DNA from: Membranipora membranacea
Lineage: Eukaryota > Bryozoa > Gymnolaemata > Cheilostomatida > Membraniporidae
Reading direction: 5' to 3'
Length of the DNA stretch: 64,000 bases
NCBI GenBank assembly: GCA_914767715.1
Contig: OU612075.1
Location: 3,968,001-4,032,000 of the forward strand
The translations under genes and the position numbers were made by a program. Shown here piece after piece: positions 26,501 to 37,400 of this stretch. Each line of letters opens with the position of its first letter. The stretch's first letter is position 1. The notes below the pieces were generated by a model. That model was not told where the DNA came from. It was given only the letters and a program-made list of their open reading frames with translations, and made no database searches.

Positions 26501-28343
26501 CGTTTATGGCTGTGCATGTTTTATATGTCTGTTTATAAAGTATGTCTGATCATAGCTCCTGGATAAGCTGATGTACTGCCTAGTTTATTTTGAGCCCCGC
26601 CCCTCTATCCAACAGCCCCCAGAGAAGGGATGGAGATGGAACTATAATGCACATGTAGTACTGATCAAACCTCTAGCTGCAGATTTGAGAGCACTTGCTG
26701 AAGTGCAGGCTGACAGCTGAGGTGTCCTGTACTGTGGTTGTGTGGATGGTACAAGTACCTGGTCCATCACATCAGTGTATGTAGACTTGCTCGTTCGCAG
26801 TGCTTGTTCTAATCCTCTATCTCCAGACATCTTAGCCTGAATAAGGCGGCTGTTCCATAACTACATAAAAAAAGTGCCAAGATAATAGCTGATCAGGTGT
26901 AAACCACATAAAATTGATGGTTTTTTGCTACATGATTGAAAGCATAATTTTTCAGTAATTTTGAATTATATTTGGCTGCTCAAATACAATATATTTGTTT
27001 TTGAAATTCGTAGTAAAATTTCATGTACATGAACCAAAGAGGGAGTTCATTGTGTAAACATTGTAGTATCCTTTAACCTATTTAATTATTAAAACCTCAT
27101 AAAATTGACAGACTTTGACAGTCGGATGGTATAGTAGCTCTCTCTAAAATTATAGGATGCTTTGAGATGGCTTTCACGGTTACAAGTAAATAATAATAGA
27201 GTAAAACTTATACCGATCATCACAGGCAAATCATTCTTACCTTAGCGTGGAATTTACGGATAACCATCCTCTGCTCAGTGTATATTTCCCTGAGTTTCTG
27301 TTTCTCATTATTACTGATATCTCCAAGTTTACGTTTTAGCATTACCTCCTCCTGCCAGTTAGCATACTGTACAGGCAGCGATGACTCGGATAGTGACATC
27401 TTATGACAGCCAGGTATGAACAGCTGTGGAGCGTACGGCTAAAACAATCAAATTGTTTAAAGTGTCTAGGAAAGCAAAAAACAACCACTGTTCAAATCAA
27501 AGCTTTGTCATTGCAATAAACAAAACAAGTAAAGTTTTTCGCACACGGACATTATTGAATGATGTAACCTAATTTAAAGTCCGAAAATCCCGGGTCTAGA
27601 AGGGTCTCGAGTATGTTATCTCCCCTGTCACAGATTAACACTAAAATATGTTGGGCTCCGCTACCGTTTTCCAATACTATATTTTGAAAATTTATAGTGT
27701 AAGTAGGGCAGCCTTGTAAATGTCCTTGGTAAGCCCGGGCTAGGCTTACTATTATACTGTAAGTGGACCTTCGTTTAAATGTGAACCCGTGATAGGGGAG
27801 ATAACATACTCTAGACCCTAGATTTTCGCACTTTAAATCAGGTGACATCATTCAATAATGCCCTTGTACGAAAAACTTTGCTTTTTTTGTTCATTGCAAT
27901 GGCACAGTGGCTGTATTTTTCTTTCCTAGACACTTTAAACAAAGCACCTCCTGTCGTCAAAGCGAAGGAGAGGTTTTGGGAATTTTTTTTACGTTTGTGA
28001 ACATTAACTGATTAAATATAATTTTCTTAGTTATAGTAATAGCCTCAACAAATATAATAAAATATCAGATTAATAATGAGCATTATTGGCTGAAAAGTTT
28101 ACAGAGCAGTCAGCTATATTTTGCAATATGCAAGCTGAATTTGCAACTAGAAATCTGATCTTATTCCATTTTTTGGAGGGACGATAAATCACACAGATAT
28201 AGTGATAGATAATGAATCAGTTGTGACAAGTTTGAGGCATTGCAAAGCTAACGTTGAGCTGCATCAACAAAATCTCTCCTAATAGATGATTTTATATCAT
28301 CGAATATATCACAGAATATGAATATACGCTCTAAACTTACCAT
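23546..28343 (-). CDS. Unrecognised 347-aa protein, six coding exons
   Basis: I do not recognise this protein. Exons on the minus strand: 28343-28341 (ATG only), 27438-27241, 26860-26671, 25903-25680, 25270-25061, 23764-23546; every junction is GT-AG and phases agree. The first coding exon is just the start codon followed by GTAAGT, which makes the N-terminus MPYAPQLFIPGCHK. Residues 2-90 look structured and charged (YANWQEEVMLKRKLGDI, then LREIYTEQRMVIRKFHAKLW), probably helical. The rest is Ser/Thr/Arg-rich and probably disordered, with an acidic patch (SDDEDS) near residue 235 and a basic Ser-rich C-terminus. No signal peptide or membrane segment. The composition would suit an adaptor or cytoskeletal/ciliary protein, but that is only a guess. 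Introns 1 and 5 carry transposons. Exon chain is well supported; the ATG exon is the weakest part. Confidence 0.72.
24053..25030. mobile_element. MULE-like MITE, copy B (978 bp) with nested insertion
   Basis: Same family as 20750-21314: TIRs start CGGTAACTGTAAATTGC, bracketed by the 9-bp direct repeat TCTAAGTTA (24044-24052 and 25031-25039). It is longer because of a separate insertion at about 24135-24498 and contains a C homopolymer of about 20 nt ending near 24729. It lies in the last intron of the 347-aa gene; its right end is only 30 nt from that gene's exon border at 25061. Confidence 0.85.
24135..24498. mobile_element. Insertion nested in MITE copy B
   Basis: About 364 bp absent from copy A at the same place. 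It is flanked by a 9-bp direct repeat TGATTCTTT (24126-24134 and 24499-24507), matching the single site in copy A. Its own ends show at best a weak inverted repeat (CATTCTG / CAGTATG), so the class is unclear. Confidence 0.6.
27453..27942. mobile_element. Long foldback MITE next to a splice acceptor
   Basis: About 490 bp with inverted arms of roughly 180 bp or more; the ends read TGTTTAAAGTGTCTAGG and its complement. The arms match the element at 16433-16691, which lacks the centre. It lies in intron 1 of the 347-aa gene and ends about 15 nt before the acceptor of exon 2 (27438). Confidence 0.8.
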
Positions 28344-29779
28344 GATTGAGTTATGGTGTACAATTCACTGATAGTATTTTACAGTATAATTCGGTTCACA
28401 AAATCTTTGGTTCACAAAAACTAACTCTAGTAACTTCAGAAGGTCATTACAATATGATTCCAACGCTGACAGACTATGTAAAATGTTTTAGGCTTATTAT
28501 CATAGAGATAATTAGCAGGATGCACACAGGGATATTCAAACCTGATAACTTATTAATGATGATTATTGGGGCTGGTCATCTGTCCGCGCCCCTATGCTAC
28601 CTTGCCTCAGCAGTAGACTGGCAGCAGATGTTACTTTGTTTTGACAGTGTTACCATGGATTTCATGACAGAAAAATAAACAATTGGTGTGCCCCATAGCT
28701 AACACAACCACATACTACCCTGCAGAGCCCTACGATATTACCCTAGAACAAAGATGAAATGCCACATTGGTTATATTGGTTACGCCCTCTACTGTTAGCA
28801 CAAATCAGGGACTACTGTATGTGGCTAAAGCTCTAGGCTGAATTCGCAGAAAGTGAGAGTTTGTGGCATTCCATTATTAATCATCAAAAAGAAATGTCTG
28901 ATAATAGAATGCCACAAGTTTTCATTTCCCGCTAAATGAGCCTCGATGTTGTCAATTAAGGAAACTCCTGATCAGGTGAATGTGACTGTGGAAATGAGAA
29001 TCAGTTCAGTACTTATGCACCGACACTGATAATTAACTGAAGTCTAACAGATATAAGCATACCTTCGCTGTACAGAGTTACAATAGTCCTGCTGGAATGC
29101 AGTAGGGATGGCGACTGAATATCGGTGTATAAAACTTTAAGTTCTTGTAACCACTTTCATGTTTACTTAACCATAGCAAAAGATATGAGCTGCAGTGCAC
29201 TTGGGCTCGATGACTAATATAGAGCATTGTATCATTGAATCATGTAAAATACAAACCATTTGACATGTTGCTAAGAGAGATAAGATGACAAGCATCTCCC
29301 TAATCAGATCAAAAAGTCGTTGCATCTCATAACTGTAGCATTCCCAGAGACTAAAACAGCGAAAACAAGTTAAAAGGGTCCAATATATAAAGCTTAATAT
29401 TTCAACGTATATTCTCGTTTTTGTGTTTAAAATTATTTGGGGAAATTTTGACGTTAACCTGATGGATATGTCTGCTATCAGAGAGAACTTTGTAAATTTA
29501 GGGAAGATAATGGAAAAGCATAACTCATCTAGGAGAAAACACTTTTTTTGCTGCCTGTAGCACACAATAATTTTCAACAAACCATCGGAAATTAAGCATA
29601 ATTGCTGCAGCGTTTGTCTTGATCATAAACATATGAATACTATTCATATATTTATGGTCTTGATGAATCTCCGAGTTTGATTAACAAAGTTTGAATGGCA
29701 AGAAAATACAATGTAACGATAACTCTAACTAATGGTATATAATACAAAAAGGATAGAAATAATTTAAAAGGACACAGAA
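28344..29779. other. Gap between the 347-aa gene and NIT2
   Basis: The two minus-strand genes are in tandem, so this should hold the 347-aa gene's promoter and 5' UTR and the NIT2 3' UTR. Open frames at 28346-28678 (+) and 29167-29580 (-) begin at TTG rather than ATG and show no domain features; I do not call them. Confidence 0.5.
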
Positions 29780-32700
29780 TTAATTTTTCTTGTCTAGTTT
29801 ATATAGATCTTCTCTCCTCTGATGATGTATGGGCACCTGCTGTCTCACTTCACTGACTCTGTCCATATTCAGATCTGCGTATATTATCTGTTCTGTCTCA
29901 TCAGCTTTCACTACGACAGACGCCCAAGGGTCAACAACCTGTCAGTATACGTTATCGATGATTATGGAAAACTAGATCAAGTATGATCCAATTAAGCCTT
30001 CAATCCGCCGCTGGCTGGTTTACCAGTAGAATGGCAATAACCAGAATGCAGGGATATTGGATTCACATTGATCTAATAAATGACTGAGTAAGATTGGTAT
30101 TAGTTTGAGGTCTCAAATGGCTCCTGTTGGGTCTTTCTGGCATTCCCATTGATAGTGGTACGCCGCATTATTTCAATATGAGCTCTCAAAATATATTGAC
30201 CACGGCGGTTAGCTGGAGATTACAATTACAGGGGTAGGTTATGCTGAGCTACCCAGTAATGAAAGTTTTTTTAACTTAAAACTGAAAATATTTTTGCTGT
30301 GACACCACATAAGCTCACCATAGAATGTCCCCAGGCATTATAAGTAGCCTGCATATCACGTGCTGGTGAACATGTAGCTACATACACCTCATTATCTATA
30401 GCTCTACCGCGCTGTAGTAACTCCCAGTGTGCTTCTCCGGTGGTCAGATTGAAAGCTCCTGGGAATATCAGTACATTACATCCTTCCCTGAAATAGGAGC
30501 CATACAAAATCAAAATACATGAAGATAGCAATGATGACTATAGCATAATTTCCATTAGTTATCTCGCATTCTTACTACTTATTGTCAGTATGTATATTGG
30601 GAGCCGCGTCCTAACGGTCAAAAAGAAGATCAATATTAATCTGTATGAGAACCCAGATATTGTGATCAGAGAGGGCGGGATATCCCACCTTCCCTGTGTG
30701 ATGAATAAATTTAGACTTTTTGGATATTTTCTTATTCGTGAGTCGCTAAAAGAAACTGATATACCAAAGCTCAGACAACATTATAAAACGCTTCTTACAC
30801 CAATTATAATTGAGAAACCTGGCAGATTTATCTCAACGTCAGGTGTCCTAATCAGTCAGTTAGATTTAATATATACCATAATTTACACACCTTGTAAGCA
30901 CCATAGAAAGCTCAGCAAATCTTATATCGTAGCAGATACCCAACCCTATCTTAATATGAGGGGAGATCTCAAACATGCCGAGTTTATCTCCTCCTGTTAA
31001 TACTTCAGACTCCTGAAATCGTATCTTGCCGGGTACATCTATGTCAAACAGATGAAGCTTACTGTATCTGTAATAGTAGAGGAATATGAAGATGTTAGTG
31101 AGGCAATCAGACAGTGATATAAATACATGTAGATAGGGAGAAAGAGAGAGATTAGAAAACACAATCCATACTTTCAACATGACAATATCTTTAGATATTG
31201 CTGACTAAACAATGAGGTTGAGGTTTTCAGATTATTGTTATTGGAATAAACTGCCATAGTCAAATGATTCCTTTACTCATAAGTGTCATGATGCTGTCTA
31301 TGTCAAGTTTCAAGCTGAGGTAAGTCTTGCATCCAATCAATCATATTGTGTGCTACAGCACAATTCTAAAACAGAGTATGGTTTCTTATTTAGAGGAAAC
31401 GTATTTGTGCTCAGATATTAGTTGTCGTCCTCTCTTTAAACTCAATGTTCAGAGAGTACACAACTCCAAATTAGAAGCACTTTTCCAACTAATAATTATG
31501 CGGTAATAATATTTGACTGTGTTATTAAGCAATCACTATCATATCATTTATTGATATGATTATTTTGTAATGATTCTGTGAATGGAGAAGAGTATTAGCC
31601 GGACCGTGGGAGCAACAGGAGCAGTCATACTTCTCCCTACAGAGCTTACCCTGCCCACCCTGTCCGTATCCTCTTACTGTAGTATGTAAAGGTATGTGGT
31701 TCTAAGTCATGTACATCACTACTTTCTCCTGCCCAGCGTGTTATGGAAGAAATGTAATATGTAAGGTTAGATCTGAAGTGGTAGATTCGGTGTGACAGGT
31801 GGTCCTTCCTTGAGCATTAACTGGTGATGAATTATTAGAGTAACAACATCCGTGATGTGTATTCAGAGTTGAAATATCAACCATAAAATACGTTTTTATA
31901 TGTGCTATGATACAGGAGGACACAAGGGTTCTACAGTACCATGTAGTAATTCATCTGTATATAGGCAGACAGCATGATACCAACTTTCTCTCACTTTCTG
32001 TTTTCTGTTCTCCCAAAATTTTCACCAAGCCAGCACACTGTTTGCAAACCGACTCTATGATACTAGCCTTGCTGCACCATAGTGACAGTACCATAAAAGT
32101 GGGTGTAAATATATTTTGTTTTTGGCAGCTGGGATAAGTCGGGAATTTCGGTGCTTTCCATCAGCCAGCTATGTCCAATCAGGTCATGCTAGCCCTTCCT
32201 TCCCTTTGTCATACAACTGACAGTCCTGCAGTTATATGTACATTGCTATCCCTTACTTGAGTATCAGTTCCCCATCTGGGTTGAAGGCGGTAGCAGTATT
32301 ATACAGTTTGTCACCTCGCCTCTCTGGTATACTTCCTCCCACTAGATAAATCCCTTCGGTCTTTGCTGCTTCTGATAACATTGCAGTTGTCTCCCCTGGT
32401 ATTTCCTCTGCATAGTCAGCAAAGTACTGCGTACCTTAAAGGTATATCAATAAGAAATAATAAGTCAAAAAATAAACAACGATTATCATGAACATATGTA
32501 TTTTATCAAATAGAGTAAACCTGAGATTATATAGCAAATTGAGTGTGATCAATGGGAGTTCAAGGGAGTTCATTGGTGTGATGCTTGCATTAATTGTCAA
32601 TAAAATACAAAACAATACAATCAACCTTGTCAATGAGTTGAAGACACTCCATAATATTAAGTTTATTATCAATACCAAGGCATCAGTGTGTACAGAACAG

Positions 32701-33400
32701 TATAGCTTACGAGTATCAGATGCCACAAACTGTAACGCAGCGACTTTTTGTGTGGTTGGGTGAGAAGGCTATGATGCCACTAGACGACAGGTGGTTTGGG
32801 CTCGATGCACTTAGGCTAACAAGGTGAGATACAGATGAACTAATGTATCAACAAAAGAAAACCTTAGGCCCAGATGTTCATGACAATATCCGCCTTCATA
32901 CTCATGTGTGTACTTAAGTTTTTGCCAGGTTGCGGCTGCTCGGGATGGTTTATTTTCTGGAAAAGGCTTGCTCATCCTCCTGAGATAAGTGAACATCAAC
33001 AAAACCCCTTGTGGAGATGTTTCCAAAGTTATTCATTGAGCACCATATTAAGGATAACTACATGTTCCAGGATGCATTAGTTAAGTAAATTAACACATGT
33101 GAGGTTATACCTGAGTGAGTGGATGTCAACACTTGTTGTGTTTACTGCATTGTCCAGCTATAGCCTGTATCCAACCTACCTACCAATGATACCTTGTTTA
33201 TACTAACCATATGGAGAATTGAAGCATTCAGGGAGAACAACTAGAGGTGCTCCACTTGGAAGGGAAGAAGATTTGCTTGTAATCTTTGCTGCAGCCTCTG
33301 ATATGAGTTTCCTGGCATGTTTCAGATTTTGTGCCTTGTTAGCAGTGACTGATATCTGTATCAATGCAAGCTTCAACGTTTTGAATGCATTGCTGGCCAT
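29780..33400 (-). CDS. NIT2: Omega-amidase NIT2, five exons, 291 aa
   Basis: NIT2 hydrolyses alpha-ketoglutaramate and alpha-ketosuccinamate to the keto-acids and ammonia, closing the glutamine/asparagine transaminase pathway. Minus-strand exons: 33400-33208, 32434-32257, 31067-30891, 30487-30319, 29938-29780, with consistent phases. The nitrilase triad is visible: Glu58 (VLPECF), Lys127 ([10 protein letters not shown]) and Cys169 (GLGICYD). Other family blocks are [10 protein letters not shown]-like ([11 protein letters not shown]), [18 protein letters not shown], and [14 protein letters not shown]. The human enzyme is 276 aa; the extra length is an N-terminal Ala/Lys/Ser-rich insert before the Glu motif. 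No targeting peptide is obvious. The second intron contains a dead fragment of the neighbouring NFXL1 gene. NIT2 and NFXL1 start codons face away from each other 1 kb apart. Confidence 0.95.
31286..31965 (+). pseudogene. Ectopic fragment of NFXL1 (exons 10-12) inside NIT2 intron 2
   Basis: About 640-680 bp closely resembles NFXL1 at about 38597-39330, introns included. It holds the end of exon 10 ([12 protein letters not shown] plus the GTAAGT donor), all of exon 11 ([14 protein letters not shown] block) and the start of exon 12. The copied exon 11 still reads open, but its upstream acceptor AG has become GG, and there are many small changes. It is on the strand opposite to its host NIT2. Because introns came along, it arose from DNA, not from mRNA. 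Confidence 0.9.
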
Positions 33401-34410
33401 ATCTGCTCAAAACAATGGACTTTTCTTCTTCATGAAATAATGCCTAAATATATCTATTGACTTGGTTGGGAGTGCAGGTCCTGCAGAAACCGGATATACA
33501 AAGCACACCCAATAGTCCAAATACACATTCTATTTTAAAATGATAGGAGTATTCAAGTACACATTATTCTGTGTGTTGACTGCTGTAATTATCACATTGA
33601 TGCTGGAGGTGGGAAAATTTTAAAGCCTGGGATCCAGATATCATTGCAAAATGTATGATGCTTTATGTCAAGGCATACACAAACCTTTGAAACTCAGGCT
33701 ACAAGTAAAATAATCCTCACAATTTATTTTCTCTTCAAGCCATAACTCCCACATCATCAACACTCCAGCCTGCTTCCCTAGTGGTAAGCCTGCAATTACA
33801 TGATTGTCATTTTGCTTTCATTTATGTATGAGGTGCTTGTTATAATTATTAAAATTCTTGTGAAAAGTGCTTTTTGGTAGCTTAAATTGACCATGTATAT
33901 ATATTATATACCATATAACATAACATGATGATGATTGATACAGTTAGTTAGAGTTAGAGCAATGATGATGAACTTCCTCTCCTCAGGGAGAGGAAGGTCA
34001 TTGGTTAGAGTTACTAACTGTTGTTGTACTGTTAGAGTTACACCATAGATACACTACAGTAAGAGTAAGAAGCCAACTATTAACTAACTCACCAGTGTAA
34101 CTAACTGTCATCATACTAATCATCCTTCTCTCTGCTCTACTGTCACTCAGTGTGCTAACAAGAAGTTCAACTGCTTACTAACTGTACTACTACTTAAACC
34201 AGGGAGAATGCTTAAACTTGCAAACCTCCAAGTTCAACCAGTTTGTAGAGTGTTGTTGCTGTCTTACTTCAAAGTGCTAGCAGCTCCTTGCTTAATCATA
34301 TCTGTAGTGTAGTGTTGGTATTGTATTATTTATAGGCAAAGCACATTTCATCACAGGATCACTGTGGCAGACAAATAAGTTATTTCCACTGAAAAGAGGA
34401 GCAGGTGACA
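33401..34410. other. Divergent promoter region of NIT2 and NFXL1
   Basis: The 1-kb gap between the two opposed start codons must contain both promoters and any 5' UTR exons. No TATA box or other fixed motif could be assigned. There are short GTTAGAGTTA-like repeats at about 33945-34035. Confidence 0.5.
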
Positions 34411-37400
34411 ATGTCATACATCAGAGGACTAGGACGAGGTCGGGGTGGCCAAGGAGGAGGACAACCGGCCAAACCACCAACCAAACCTGGAACTGGGAAA
34501 ACTGTTACCTCAAAACCGAACCAAAAATCTTCAGCAGCTGGTGTGTAGCATTTCATTACATCAGGAGAATTGTGTTCTTTTGGTAACTTAGTCTCATTTA
34601 AGTTTCAATTGAGTCCAACACAAGTTTGAGCAGCAAGACAAAACATTTTAATTCATGATGTCCTTGTTACATGCAGAACAGAGATTCAAGGAGGCATCTC
34701 GTAAACACACAGAATCTATGAATAGACATTTGGCTACCGAGTCGAGCTCCAACAGCAAAACGCCGGAGCATCAATGTGTTAACAAAGAGGATGATGAGAA
34801 AACTGATGCACTTATACAGAAGATCACTGCCACATATCAACAGCATGGTAAGATATATCTCAGTTATTCCAGTTCCTCCCATCTGTGATGAATCGATAGA
34901 CTTACTTGTAGAATTAACTGCTAAATCTCTGCAATAGCTGCAAATAATTGTGATCCTCCGCTTTCCTTTGACATATTTTGATGGAACATTGTGAGATCAC
35001 TTTTTTTTTGCCTGATTTATTATTGAGCGGATTTATTATTTTCAGATGCTGGAGATATGGTTAATTCTAATTCCCTCGTTGATGCTTTAATGAATGAGGA
35101 TTCCAATATGTGTCTTATCTGTCTGGATTCCATTGAGAGAACTGAGAAGGTCTGTGCTCATACAAATTTATCAGCAATATTATTTACTATTTGTTCAACT
35201 CAATGTTGTAATGGTGTCAGGGTGATTCCACCATTATAGCATAGTGCTGGCATTATCACATGTTTATATACCAGAAACAAGAAACTACAATTTGAGTCTT
35301 GATGATATTGTAAATAGATCTATATGAGCAATTCAGAATTACAATATACGCCTTATAGGGCAGTCTAAGGACTCAACTTGTTGAATAGCGGAGATTCCCA
35401 CTGGTTATAACTGTGAAACCTACCTCGACATCACATGCGGTGACATATCTTTATGCTTGATGTAGGTAGTGTAAGTGTGTGGTCGTAACACATAATACAA
35501 TTGTACTCGTAGATATGGAATTGCGAATCCTGTTACTGTATAATACATATGGAGTGTATACAACAGTGGATTAGTGAGGGGGCTTACCAACAGAAACTCA
35601 ATACTCTTAGTCAAGAACATTTTCCAAATAAGAGAATGCCATGGCATTGGTGAGTATGCCCTAAATCCATTAGAGCATAGTCTTGGTTAATGCAAAGGGG
35701 TTTGCAAGGCAAGCCAGAATTCCTATGTTAAAGTGGAACTTATCCTGGTGCTGTTTTTGTCACCCTTCAATAGTTTTTGGTGTGTTTAAATTTACTAATC
35801 ATACGAGTTTGAGTTGAAACTTCAAAATCACATTAACGCTGTTACTGTCACAGGCTTATTTGTCCATCTTATTTTAGTCCTAAATGCCGCAGCGAATACC
35901 CGATAAACCTTAGGCCCTCAGTCTATAAGTGCTTCTGTGGGAAGACTGAGAACCCTGAAGATGATCCCTGGCTATTACCTCACTCGTGCGGGGAGACATG
36001 TCATCGGAAATTAAAGCCAGACTGTGGACATACGTGTCTTCTACTGTGTCATCCAGGTAAAACTGGATCAAGCATGATCAAGTTTGTCTGCAATTAGGGT
36101 TTGAGCTGCCGGCGGCATCTTACCAGAAGAATGAGAATGACCGGACTGCTGGCAAATTTGATCATCAAACTTGTTCTAGGCAAAACACCTTTTGATTGTA
36201 ATCAAAACTGATATGGAGATATTTGGCGCAGTGCAGATTAATCATCAAATCTCAGTGTTGGCTATTGATACAACTTTCCATTCTTTGTCTTGCCTCAAAT
36301 AACTGCCAATATTATCTACTGAGTGTTAATAGTTGAACTGATCAAGATAAATGCACATTCGAAGAAGTTTGAAAAATTTAAGGGTGCGTCTAGTTTTGCT
36401 GAGCTTTATTAGCTGAGTGATATGGTATGGTGTGAAATAGTTAGATATATTTATGATCAACTGATAGTAACGAACGCAAATACTATAAAAACTTATGCAT
36501 TTTTTATATTTCCTTTAGGCCCTTGTCCGCCATGTCCTAAGTCAGTGAAGGTATCCTGTCACTGTGGTCAGTGTGCTCCAGTACAGAGGAGATGTGGGTC
36601 GAGCGCCTGGTCCTGCTCTCAGAGGTGTATTAAGATGTTAGAATGTGGACATCACCGCTGTAACTCTATCTGTCACCCCGGTACATTATCTCATCGTATA
36701 ATACATGACTCATCGTTATGTTTACATGATAACTCAAAAGAAGTATTGCCATAATGAGTGAAAATTGTCCAATAAAGAGCAGTGATTTGTCACATATGCT
36801 CTCTTGGCGTCATGTTGTATATTAGATCATCATATCTCTACTCCTGTATTCTGCTGTAGTTGTTCATACTCTTTACTCTGTTGTAGGGAGTTGTAAGCCC
36901 TGCCCTGAGACTAGCTTACAATCATGTATGTGTGGTAAAGAGAAACAGAGCAGACCATGTGCTACTCCATCCTGGTCATGTGGTCAGGTATGAATAACTC
37001 GATAATTGATGTTACTATAAGTGATAATCTCCAGGCTGTCTCCGCCAATACCTAAGCCTGATCTCAGAAAGACTAGTTATGATTGGATCCAGGATTGATG
37101 TTAACATACATATTACATATGTGTGAATGTGATATTACTATCACTGAGGCGGTCGCACATGTATTTTTACATTAAAATTTTTTGCATGGCACTGATTTGG
37201 TTTTGCTGTTTTGCATTAGGGCTGTTTTATTTTATACTCCCTCCATAAGTAACTGATGTCGTTACAGAAATGTGGGGCAGCTCTGTCTTGTGGACATCAC
37301 ACCTGTGATAAGCTATGTCACCCTGTGGGGGAGTGTGGGGGCTGCCCGAGGTCAGGCTCTCGTAGGCTTTGTCCTTGTGGTAAGAGCTCCTCTTTTGACC

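Noticed and set aside
28346-28678. 110-codon open frame on the plus strand
   Set aside because: Begins at TTG, no splice partners or recognised motifs, and overlaps the proposed 5' end of the minus-strand gene.
29167-29580. 137-codon open frame on the minus strand
   Set aside because: It begins at TTG, is a hydrophobic AT-rich run without domain features, and lies between two tandem genes; probably non-coding.
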